This document shows positions 38,242 through 44,762 of a stretch of DNA of 44,762 nucleotides, piece by piece. The position numbers were made by a program, and so were the translations under genes. Source of the stretch: Asanoa iriomotensis (GTDB lineage: Bacteria; Actinomycetota; Actinomycetes; Mycobacteriales; Micromonosporaceae); assembly GCF_016862515.1 (NCBI RefSeq), contig NZ_BONC01000064.1, forward strand, positions 1 through 44,762, read 5' to 3'. Position 1 is the first letter of the stretch. Every line of letters starts with the position of its first letter. A model generated the notes under the pieces. That model was not told the DNA's origin and ran no database searches. It worked only from the letters and a program-made list of their open reading frames with translations.

Positions 38242-39171
38242 ATGCTGACGCCATACGACGTTCGACGTGAGGTCGATCAGGTCCCGGCCAGGTTCGAGTC
38301 GCTCGACGAGCGTTTCGGCCGCACCGACGGCGACGCCTTCCTCGAGCGGCTGTTCGCCAACGGGCGCTGGACCGAGGGCCCGGCCTACTTTCCCGCCGGG
38401 CGCTACCTGGTCTTCAGCGACATCCCCAACGACCGCCTGCTGCGCTGGGACGAGACCACGGGCGCGGTGGGGGCGCTGCGGCAGCCGGCGGGCTACACCA
38501 ACGGCCACACCGTCGACCGCGCCGGGCGGCTGATCAGCTGCGAGCAGGGCAACCGCCGCGTCACCCGCACCGAGCCCGACGGCGCGATCACCGTGGTCGC
38601 CGAGCGCTACCGGGGCAAGCGGTTCAACAGCCCCAACGACGTGATCGAGCGGGCCGACGGCACGGTCTGGTTCACCGACCCGAGCTACGGCATCACCACC
38701 GACTACGAGGGCAACCAGGCCGAGCAGGAGCAGGACGGCTGCCACGTCTACCGGGTCGACCCGATCAACGGCGAGGTCCGGATGGTCGCCGACGACTTCG
38801 AGCGCCCCAACGGGCTGGCGTTCAGCGCCGACGAGCAGACCATCTACATCGCCGACACGCGGCGCAAGCACATCCGCAAGTTCACCGTCGCCGAGAGCAC
38901 CAACCTGATGGGCGGCGACGTCTTCGCCACCTGCGACAACGGCTCGTTCGACGGGCTGCGGGTCGACGCCAGGGGCCGGGTCTGGGCCGCCGCGCACGAC
39001 GGCCTGCACTGCTTCTCCCCCGAGGGCGACCTGCTCGGCAAGCTGCTCGTGCCCGAGATCGTCAGCAACCTGACGTTCGGCGGCCCGCAGCTCAACCACC
39101 TGTTCATCACGGCGACCACGTCGGTCTACACGCTGCGGGTCAACTTCAACGGCGCGCGCTATCCCAGATAG
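38242..39171 (+). CDS. SMP-30/gluconolactonase-family protein
   Basis: Predicted calcium- or zinc-dependent sugar lactonase of 309 aa with a six-bladed propeller. The metal ligands of the family can be assigned: E45 (WTEGPAYF), N132 (FNSPNDV), N190 (ERPNGLAF) and D237 (SFDGLRVD). No signal peptide, so cytosolic. It could hydrolyse aldonolactones made by sugar dehydrogenases and feed sugar acids to a dehydratase like the FucD-type enzyme elsewhere in this window, but the 26-kb distance makes this a loose link. The 3' end overlaps the convergent membrane protein by 13 bp. Confidence 0.93.
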   Translation: MLTPYDVRREVDQVPARFESLDERFGRTDGDAFLERLFANGRWTEGPAYFPAGRYLVFSDIPNDRLLRWDETTGAVGALRQPAGYTNGHTVDRAGRLISCEQGNRRVTRTEPDGAITVVAERYRGKRFNSPNDVIERADGTVWFTDPSYGITTDYEGNQAEQEQDGCHVYRVDPINGEVRMVADDFERPNGLAFSADEQTIYIADTRRKHIRKFTVAESTNLMGGDVFATCDNGSFDGLRVDARGRVWAAAHDGLHCFSPEGDLLGKLLVPEIVSNLTFGGPQLNHLFITATTSVYTLRVNFNGARYPR

Positions 39172-39992
39172 CCGCTGGCCACCGGCGCCAGCAGCACATA
39201 GGCCGCGGCCAGGCCGACCAGGGCCATGACCGGTGCGATCAGCCAGCGCTCGACCGGGCCGCCGGCCCGGAACCGCATGAACCGCGGCGTGCCCACCGTG
39301 CGCCACGTGCAGCCGCGCAGGCGGACCGGCCAGAACAGCGGGCTGCCCCAGTGGGTGAGCGAGTCGCCGAGCGAGTGCGCGAGCGTGCCCCAGCCGGCCG
39401 CGAGACCCACCCACCACCAGCTCGCCCCGGGCGCGGCCACCTCGCGCACGGCGACCGCGAACACCACGGCGGCGATCACCGAGCCGAGCGCCGCCGTGTA
39501 TTTCCGCGCCCGCTTGCCGCGCACCTGGCCCGGGATCAGCGCGTCGACGATCTCGGCGCGGGTGTTGGGGCGCAGCGCCGTGTGCGTCGCCAGCCAGACC
39601 GCGAACCCGACGATGAAGATGCTGACGGAGACGCCCCAGAGGTGGCCGGCCAGCGCGGCCGCGGCGGTGATGCCGACCGCGAACGGCACGGTGTGCGTGA
39701 CCAGGCGGTGCCCGCCCTGACCGGGGCGGCGGTCACAGTGGTCGCACGTGGCCTTGCCGAACGCGGCGGCGGCGTCGGACACGCCACGGGAGATCAGCCG
39801 GGTGATCGGGCCGAGCGTACGCGAGACCGTCGAGCTCGGGTGGTCGATGTCGGGTAGCAGCGCGAACCCGGCCGACACCGCCGCACCGGCCACAACCGAC
39901 ACCGGCGAGACCGAATGTCCCCATGCGACCATGCCGGCGCAACCACCCAACCAACCAACGGCTCCGGAGAGCGCGTGCGACTTGCCCATCAT
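39159..39992 (-). CDS. YdjM/DUF457-type membrane-bound metal-dependent hydrolase
   Basis: Predicted integral membrane protein of 277 aa with several helices. The start MMGKSHALSGAVGWL, the PDIDHPSST motif and HRLVTHTVPFA place conserved His and Asp residues at the membrane face, as in YdjM/DUF457 proteins (annotated as membrane-bound metal-dependent hydrolases). A Cys/His cluster CDHCDRRPGQGGH lies in a loop and is unusual. ATG at 39992 opens the conserved start; a second ATG follows directly. Biochemical role is not known for the family. Convergent overlap with the SMP-30 gene. Confidence 0.87.
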   Translation of the reverse strand: MMGKSHALSGAVGWLGGCAGMVAWGHSVSPVSVVAGAAVSAGFALLPDIDHPSSTVSRTLGPITRLISRGVSDAAAAFGKATCDHCDRRPGQGGHRLVTHTVPFAVGITAAAALAGHLWGVSVSIFIVGFAVWLATHTALRPNTRAEIVDALIPGQVRGKRARKYTAALGSVIAAVVFAVAVREVAAPGASWWWVGLAAGWGTLAHSLGDSLTHWGSPLFWPVRLRGCTWRTVGTPRFMRFRAGGPVERWLIAPVMALVGLAAAYVLLAPVASGYLG

Positions 39993-40053
39993 GGAGCCAA
40001 GTATCAGCGGCGCCCGCCAGCCGGCCCCGCCACGACACACGCGAGAATCTCTC

Positions 40054-40338
40054 TCAGTCCGGCTCCCAGCGCGCGGGATCCCGGGTCAGGCCCAGCAGGT
40101 AGGTGACCGAGCAGGTCAGCGCTTCCGCGAGGTCGGGCAGCTTGCCCAGGTCGAGCCGGCGGCCGTTCTCCATCGCGCTCACCGTGCGGTTGGTCAGCGC
40201 CAGGCCCCGCCGGGCCAGCAGGTCGGCGAGGTCGGACTGCGTGAGGTCGAGCTGCCGTCGCCGCTCACGGATGCGGCGGGCGCAGATCCACGCCCGCTCG
40301 GCGGTGCGGTCACTCGCCAGGTCGTCCGGCGCGTTCAC
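40054..40338 (-). CDS. Small XRE-family transcriptional regulator
   Basis: A 94-residue DNA-binding protein with a Cro/CI-type helix-turn-helix: RRQLDLTQSDLADLLARRG, then LTNRTVSAMENGRRLDLGKL and LAEALTCSVTYLLGLT (quoted in parts). It has no extra domain and ends soon after the fold. ATG at 40338; promoter not clear. The neighbouring genes give no certain target. Small XRE proteins of this size often act as local repressors or in toxin-antitoxin pairs, but no toxin is seen beside it. Confidence 0.88.
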   Translation of the reverse strand: MNAPDDLASDRTAERAWICARRIRERRRQLDLTQSDLADLLARRGLALTNRTVSAMENGRRLDLGKLPDLAEALTCSVTYLLGLTRDPARWEPD

Positions 40339-40617
40339 GACGATCGCCGCCTTCCCACTACGGAACGCGGCCTAGTTTTCGCGGCATCGGGGAGTGCCGC
40401 AAGCGGTGACCGCGCTGGTCATCCGTGCGGGTGAACGGGCGTCCGGGCAACACAGTGGACCGCTCTTGAGCGACGACCCGCGCCCGGCCTATGCTGGCCG
40501 AAACAGCCGACATGATCGCTTTTGCCCAAACAAACCCCGCACCACCACCGCGCTGCCCCGTGGGATCTCCGCCGGATCCATTGATCGCGCCACAGAAGCA
40601 GAGGTGCAGCAGCGCAC
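40339..40617. other. Divergent intergenic region with one candidate promoter
   Basis: 279 bp between the XRE gene and the orphan conserved gene. On the plus strand TTGAGC (40466-40471), 18 nt, TATGCT (40490-40495) is a plausible housekeeping promoter for the rightward genes, giving a leader of about 115 nt. No repeat, RNA structure or further reading frame stands out. Confidence 0.45.
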
Positions 40618-41481
40618 ATGGACATCGACGCGGCCCGGGCCATCGCCGACACCGTCCTCTGCGCGGGACCGGTGCTGCGGCCCTACCGGGCCGCCGGCCA
40701 CCGGGACCCGGGCCGGTGGCAGTTCGGCATGCTGATGCCGGCCGACCTCGCCGCCGCCGACGAGTCGCTGTCGGCCGTCGCGCAGACCGAGTGCCTGGTC
40801 GAGGGCGGCGGGCCGGTCCGGCTGCGGGTGCTGCTGCGGTTCCTGCAGGTCCAGCGCCGCAGTGTCTACCGTTGGCTGCCCGACCTGGGCCGGTTCAAGC
40901 CGGTCGGCTCGCTCGACGTCGACGGCGTCGCGCTCGTCTCCTGCGACGAGCCGGTCGAGCACGAGCAACTCGTCGAGGTCGACGACGCGACGCTGCCCGC
41001 CGCCGGCACCCGGCAGACCGTGCGGGTCTCGGGCGGCTTCGCCCGCACCGAACTGCACGACACCCGCGGCCGCCTGGTCGGCCAGGTGGTCCGCCACCGC
41101 CGGCCGCTGTGCGCGATGCTCAACGTGAGCGCCCAGCCCGTGCCGGCGCCCCGCCCGGCGCTGCGGCTGCGGGTCTGGGTGGAGAACCGCACCCGGGCCG
41201 GCGCCGACGGCGACGAGGTGGCGCTGACCACCGCGCTGGTCGCCACCCACCTGATCCTCTCGATCGAGGGCGGCGGTTTCGTGTCCATGGTGGACCCGCC
41301 CGGCTGGGCGGCGGAGGCCGTGGAGAACTGCGCCAACGTCGGGCTCTGGCCGGTGCTGGCCGGCCCGCCGGGCCGGCACGACACGTTGCTGGCCACCCCG
41401 CGCATCCTCCGCGACCACCCCGCCGACCTGCTCGACCACGCCGCCGACGAGCTGCTCCAGCTGCGCAACCTCGCCGGCTGA
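40618..41481 (+). CDS. Conserved hypothetical protein, resembling [NiFe]-hydrogenase-locus proteins, probably C-terminally short
   Basis: A soluble 287-residue protein. The pattern DTVLCAGPVLRPYRAAG, then RWQFGMLMP and TECLVEGGG, followed by a beta-rich middle and ATPRILRDHPADLLDHAADELLQLRNL (given in parts), recalls proteins found beside uptake [NiFe]-hydrogenase genes in actinobacteria; as I recall those are longer, so this copy may lack its end. No hydrogenase gene is present. No cofactor motif or membrane segment is seen. The ATG at 40618 has only a distant GAGG. It is followed after 3 bp by the MFS transporter gene. Confidence 0.65.
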   Translation: MDIDAARAIADTVLCAGPVLRPYRAAGHRDPGRWQFGMLMPADLAAADESLSAVAQTECLVEGGGPVRLRVLLRFLQVQRRSVYRWLPDLGRFKPVGSLDVDGVALVSCDEPVEHEQLVEVDDATLPAAGTRQTVRVSGGFARTELHDTRGRLVGQVVRHRRPLCAMLNVSAQPVPAPRPALRLRVWVENRTRAGADGDEVALTTALVATHLILSIEGGGFVSMVDPPGWAAEAVENCANVGLWPVLAGPPGRHDTLLATPRILRDHPADLLDHAADELLQLRNLAG

Positions 41482-41484
41482 GCC

Positions 41485-42699
41485 TTGCGCGAGGGCTTGC
41501 GTCGCTACCGCGACCTGCTGCGCACCCCGGGTGTCCTCCGGATCGCCGTGCCCTCGCTGGTCGGCCGCCTGCCGATCGGGATGCTGACGCTGCTGTTCGT
41601 GCTGGTGGTCGCGGCCGGCACCGGCTCGTACGGCGCCGCCGGCCTGGCCACGGCGGCCAACTCGGCGCTGACCGCCTTCGTCGGCCCCGTGCTGGGCCGG
41701 CTGGCCGACCGTGGCCGGGCGGTGGGCGTGCTCGTCTGGTGCGGCCTTGCCCAGGCGGGGCTGCTGGTCGGCCTGGTGCTGGCGTTGCGGGGCGGCGGCC
41801 CGGCCTGGCTCGCGATCCTGCTGGCCGGGCTGGCCGGCGCGGTCAACCCGCCGATCGACCCGGTCACCCGCGCGGTGCTGCCCCGCATCACCAGGGGCCC
41901 CGAACAGATGCGCACCGCGTACGCCCTGGACGCGATCGCCGTCGACCTGACCTACGTGGTCGGGCCGGCGGTGGTCGGGCTGATCACCGCGGTCGCCGAC
42001 GCGTACGTGGCGACGCTCGTGGCGGCCGCGGTGACCGTCGTCGGCTCGATCGGCCTGGCCACCGCCGGCCCTGTCCGCCGGGGCTGGCCCGCTCCCCCGC
42101 CGAACCGGCGGCGGGTGAGTCCGTTGCGGTCCGCCGGAATGCTGGTCGTGCTCGCGGTCGCGGGCCTGGCCTCGATCGCGTACGGCCTGCTGGAGGTGGC
42201 CATCCCGGCGCACGCGGCGCTGGAGGGGCACGCCCACCAGGCCGGGCTGCTGATCGCGGTGTGGAGCGCGGGCTCGATCGCCGGCGGCCTCTGGTACGCC
42301 AGCCGGACGTTCCGCACCCCGCCGTGGCGCCAGTACGGGATCCTCATGCTCGGCAACGTCGCCGGCTTCGGCGTGATCCTGCTCCAGCAGAACCTGTGGT
42401 CGCTGGCCCTGCTGCTGCTGTTCGCCGGCCTGTTCATCGCGCCGACCACCACGCTGGAGTTCACGCTGGTCGCGCAGCTCGTGCCCGACGAGTCCCGGGC
42501 CGAGGCGTTCACCTGGGCCAACACCTCGGTCTATCTCGGCTTCGCGGCCGGGTCGGCGCTGGCCGGCACCGCCCTCGCCCCGGTGCTCGGCACCCCCGAC
42601 GGCCTGACCATCGCCGGCGCCTGCGCGGTCGGCGCGGTAGCGCTCGGCGCCCTGCTCGCCTGGAGCGCCCGCGGCGCGCTGCGCGTGTCCCCCGATTGA
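41485..42699 (+). CDS. MFS transporter
   Basis: Predicted 404-residue membrane transporter with about 12 helices in two halves separated by a basic loop (RRGWPAPPPNRRRVSPLRS). Motif A appears as GPVLGRLADRGRAVGV, a drug:proton antiporter-like version, and the family resembles MFS exporters of unknown substrate. The TTG start at 41485 follows the stop of the preceding gene by 3 bp and has a weak Shine-Dalgarno; a second in-frame TTG four codons later is possible. It is likely cotranscribed with the preceding orphan gene. Confidence 0.92.
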   Translation: MREGLRRYRDLLRTPGVLRIAVPSLVGRLPIGMLTLLFVLVVAAGTGSYGAAGLATAANSALTAFVGPVLGRLADRGRAVGVLVWCGLAQAGLLVGLVLALRGGGPAWLAILLAGLAGAVNPPIDPVTRAVLPRITRGPEQMRTAYALDAIAVDLTYVVGPAVVGLITAVADAYVATLVAAAVTVVGSIGLATAGPVRRGWPAPPPNRRRVSPLRSAGMLVVLAVAGLASIAYGLLEVAIPAHAALEGHAHQAGLLIAVWSAGSIAGGLWYASRTFRTPPWRQYGILMLGNVAGFGVILLQQNLWSLALLLLFAGLFIAPTTTLEFTLVAQLVPDESRAEAFTWANTSVYLGFAAGSALAGTALAPVLGTPDGLTIAGACAVGAVALGALLAWSARGALRVSPD

Positions 42700-42744
42700 G
42701 GCGATCGGCACACCCGCGGCGCGCGACGGAGCAGAATCGGGCTT

Positions 42745-43320
42745 ATGGAGCTCATCGCCGCCTACCGCCGCGCGCTGGGCGAATTCGGTGACCAGGTGGC
42801 CCGGATCCGCCCCGACCAGTGGGACGACCCGACCCCGTGCACCGACTGGACCGTGCGGGAGCTGGTCAACCACCTGGTCTACGAGGACCGCTGGTCGGTG
42901 CCGCTGATCAACGGGGCGAGCCTGGGCTCGATCGGCGACCGGTTCGAGGGCGACCTGCTGGGCGCCGACCCGGTCACCTCGGCCCGGGACGCGGCCGCCG
43001 AGTCGGTGGCCGCGGCGAGCGCGCCGGGTGCGCTCAACCGGACCGTGGAGCTGTCGTTCGGCATGACACCGACCGAGGAGTACCTGCGCCAACTGCTCGC
43101 GGACCACGTCGTGCACGGCTGGGACCTGGCCGCGGCGACCGGCGCCGACCGCGACCTCGACGCGGACCTGGTCCGCGAGGTGGCCGAGTGGTTCCCGGCC
43201 AACGAGGCCGGCTACCGGGCCGGCGGCGCGATCGCGGCGGCGGTCGAGGTGCCCGCCGGCGCCGGCACGCAGGACCGGCTGATCGCCGCGTTCGGCCGCG
43301 ACCCGCGGTGGACCACCTGA
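42745..43320 (+). CDS. TIGR03086/DinB-like (mycothiol-dependent maleylpyruvate isomerase-type) metal-binding protein
   Basis: Predicted 191-residue helical-bundle protein. The motif DPTPCTDWTVRELVNHLV with H43, and ADHVVHGWDLAAATG further on, are signatures of the TIGR03086 family, whose members bind a metal through His residues and resemble mycothiol-dependent isomerases or DinB proteins. Mycothiol is the actinobacterial thiol, so the match fits the organism. ATG at 42745 has a loosely spaced GGAG. The reaction is not known. Confidence 0.9.
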   Translation: MELIAAYRRALGEFGDQVARIRPDQWDDPTPCTDWTVRELVNHLVYEDRWSVPLINGASLGSIGDRFEGDLLGADPVTSARDAAAESVAAASAPGALNRTVELSFGMTPTEEYLRQLLADHVVHGWDLAAATGADRDLDADLVREVAEWFPANEAGYRAGGAIAAAVEVPAGAGTQDRLIAAFGRDPRWTT

Positions 43321-43358
43321 CACGTCCCGCCATAGCTGAGGACGGCTCGCGCACGGCG

Positions 43359-43364
43359 TAACCT
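43359..43364 (+). promoter_or_regulatory. -10 element for a probably leaderless alcohol dehydrogenase gene
   Basis: TAACCT ends 6 nt before the GTG at 43371, and there is no Shine-Dalgarno. The -35 is poor. Confidence 0.4.
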
Positions 43365-43370
43365 GACGCG

Positions 43371-44444
43371 GTGCGTGCCGTCTACTACGAGGCCTTCGGC
43401 TCTCCTCCCCAGGTCAGCGACCTTCCCGACCCGACACCGCCGCCCGGTGGCGCGGTGGTGAGCGTGTCGGTGACGGGCCTGTGCCGCAGCGACTGGCACG
43501 GCTGGCGCGGCCACGACCCCGACATCGTGCCGCCGCACGTGCCCGGCCACGAGTTCGCCGGTGTGATCACCGAGATCGGCTCGGGCGTCACGCGGTGGCG
43601 GCCAGGCGACCGGATCACGGTGCCGTTCATCTGCGCCTGCGGCAGCTGCCCGAGCTGCCTGGCCGGCGACCAGCAGGTCTGCGAAAACCAGAGCCAGCCG
43701 GGTTTCACCCGGTGGGGCTCGTTCGCCGAGCTGGTCGCCATCGAGCACGCCGACGTCAACCTGGTCGGCCTGCCGGACACGGTCAGCGACGAAGCGGCGG
43801 TCAGCCTCGGCTGCCGGTTCGGCACGGCGTTCCGGGCGGTGGTCCACCAGGGCCGGGTCGCGCCGGGCGAGTGGGTGGCCGTGCATGGCTGCGGCGGCGT
43901 GGGCCTGTCCGCGGTGATGGTCGCCGCGGCCGCCGGCGCCCGGGTGGTCGCGGTGGACATCGCCCCGCGCGCCCTGGAGCTGGCCCGCCTCGCGGGCGCC
44001 AGCGAGATCGTCGACGCCTCCGCGATCCCGGGCGGCCCGGCCGACGTGGCGGCGGCCATCCGCGACCGCACGGGCGGCGGCGCCCACCTGTCGCTGGACG
44101 CGCTGGGCTCCTCGGTCACCTGCGTCACCTCGATCGAGTGCCTGCGCCGCCGGGGCCGCCACGTCCAGGTCGGCCTGCTGCCCGCGGTCACGGGCCGGCC
44201 CGCGCTGCCGATGGACCGGGTGATCGCGTACGAGCTGGAACTGCTCGGCAGCCACGGCATGCCGGCACACGCGTTCCCGGAGATGCTCCGCCTCATCGAG
44301 GCCGGCACCCTGCGCCCCGACGAGCTGGTCACCGACCACCTGACCCTGGACGAGGCCCCGGCGGCACTGATGTCGATGGTCCGCGCCCCGGTCAACGGCA
44401 TCCGCCTCATCAGACCGACGTCAAGGTCAAGTTCTGGTTCCTGA
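43371..44444 (+). CDS. Zinc-dependent alcohol dehydrogenase (MDR family)
   Basis: Predicted NAD(P)-dependent dehydrogenase of 357 aa. Catalytic zinc ligands C38 (GLCRSDWHGW) and H60-E61 (GHEFAG) are visible, as are the four structural zinc cysteines C90, C93, C96 and C104 (CGSCPSCLAGDQQVC). The Rossmann motif is GCGGVGLSAV. It belongs to the medium-chain dehydrogenases that oxidise primary or secondary alcohols, formaldehyde or polyols. GTG start at 43371 gives the family N-terminus MRAVYYEAFG. The C-terminus ends in a Ser-rich tail (RPTSRSSSGS) that reads beyond the usual fold and may not be structured. Confidence 0.94.
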   Translation: MRAVYYEAFGSPPQVSDLPDPTPPPGGAVVSVSVTGLCRSDWHGWRGHDPDIVPPHVPGHEFAGVITEIGSGVTRWRPGDRITVPFICACGSCPSCLAGDQQVCENQSQPGFTRWGSFAELVAIEHADVNLVGLPDTVSDEAAVSLGCRFGTAFRAVVHQGRVAPGEWVAVHGCGGVGLSAVMVAAAAGARVVAVDIAPRALELARLAGASEIVDASAIPGGPADVAAAIRDRTGGGAHLSLDALGSSVTCVTSIECLRRRGRHVQVGLLPAVTGRPALPMDRVIAYELELLGSHGMPAHAFPEMLRLIEAGTLRPDELVTDHLTLDEAPAALMSMVRAPVNGIRLIRPTSRSSSGS

Positions 44445-44762
44445 CTCGGGTCCGCGTCGGTCCGGACCGCTCCTCCCGCGAGACACCGCTCCGCTCCGCT
44501 GCGCTGCCAGGTCCGTCGTGGCACCTGGACGATCCATTCCAAAGATCGGTGCTATCAGACGGGCCGCGATCCAGACCATGATCATGTGTGGCTCATCTAG
44601 AAGGTCGGGGGCCACACCGATGATCGTGTGCACCGGGTCTGCTCGACTCGCCGCGCGGAAACACGACCAGCCGCACACGATCACGCCTCGCGCGTCCAAC
44701 CGACCCGACCCGCCGCACACGATCACTCGCGAGCGCCTCGACCCCGGCGGTCGCCCGCACCC
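44445..44762. other. Right-edge region without a convincing gene, four motif copies
   Basis: About 318 bp with no family-like reading frame. It carries four copies of a motif close to TGATCGTGTGCGGC: 44579-44592 (TGATCATGTGTGGC) and 44621-44634 (TGATCGTGTGCACC) on the plus strand, and inverted copies at 44670-44684 and 44711-44726. Each pair is spaced 41-42 bp. A 99-codon minus-strand frame (44427-44726) starts within the fourth copy and is probably a by-product of the repeats. Confidence 0.55.

Noticed and set aside
23032-39171. A complete L-fucose-type oxidative pathway made of the aldo/keto reductase, SMP-30 lactonase and FucD-like enzyme
   Set aside because: The three genes are many kilobases apart with separate regulators, and the reductase looks damaged; a shared pathway is not supported by context.
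40489-43323. 944-codon minus-strand frame, and a 766-codon plus-strand frame at 40491-42791
   Set aside because: Both are low-complexity shadows of the three plus-strand genes, whose frames show conserved motifs.
44427-44726. 99-codon minus-strand frame at the right edge
   Set aside because: Its repeated IVCG/IIG/MIM stretches come from the four motif copies, with no Shine-Dalgarno or domain; treated as non-coding.

Overview
The window reads as chromosomal DNA of a high-GC filamentous actinomycete. The evidence is near-total G/C at third codon positions, frequent GTG and TTG starts, 4-base ATGA/GTGA gene overlaps, a SARP/AfsR regulator, Tat-type and lipoprotein export signals, and secreted multidomain polysaccharidases. 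The overall look fits Micromonosporaceae (Actinoplanes/Asanoa-like), but this is an inference from style, not from a marker gene. I see no rRNA, tRNA, CRISPR array, transposase or phage gene.

Left third (1-20 kb): plant cell wall sugar utilisation. A large SARP/NB-ARC/TPR regulator is followed by three secreted family-1 pectate lyases, two of them tandem paralogues with an extra N-terminal ConA-like domain. Next is a five-gene leftward operon: Gfo/Idh/MocA oxidoreductase, UxaC uronate isomerase, a FucD-type enolase-superfamily dehydratase, a UxuB-type reductase of the mannitol dehydrogenase family, and a second Gfo/Idh/MocA protein. A divergent rightward operon encodes a LacI regulator, a sugar-binding lipoprotein, two ABC permeases and a DUF624-like membrane protein. 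Both divergent promoters carry LacI-type operators. The model is that pectate lyases cut pectin outside the cell, the ABC importer brings in (oligo)uronides, and the leftward operon isomerises, reduces and dehydrates them. No UxuA, KDG kinase or KDPG aldolase lies in the window.

Middle (20-30 kb): regulators paired with small enzymes. These are AraC/VOC, LysR/shortened aldo-keto reductase, a LAL-type LuxR ATPase next to a DsrE-like protein with two CxxC motifs, and a four-gene operon of ABC exporter ATPase, permease, histidine kinase and NarL-type response regulator.

Right third (30-44.8 kb): a Tat-exported PHP-domain hydrolase with a native poly-His N-terminus, a CBM2-FnIII-GH18 chitinase, NUDIX and HAD hydrolases, a three-gene putative stress cassette behind a SigB/SigF-like promoter, AsnC/SMP-30, a YdjM/DUF457-like membrane protein, a small XRE regulator, an orphan conserved protein with an MFS transporter, a DinB/TIGR03086 protein and a zinc alcohol dehydrogenase. 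The right edge is apparently non-coding and carries four copies of a short motif.

The most unusual observations are: a 66-bp near-perfect palindrome (25-bp arms) embedded in frame inside a Gfo/Idh/MocA gene; a degraded tandem duplication of the 3' end of the DUF624-like gene; a pectate lyase promoter whose -35 and -10 each sit in a different dyad; a FucD-type enzyme in the dehydratase position of a uronate operon; a SigB-like promoter before a cassette with 11-residue repeats; and the four-copy motif at the right edge. All functional statements come from reading the sequence and from memory of the families; no database search was run.
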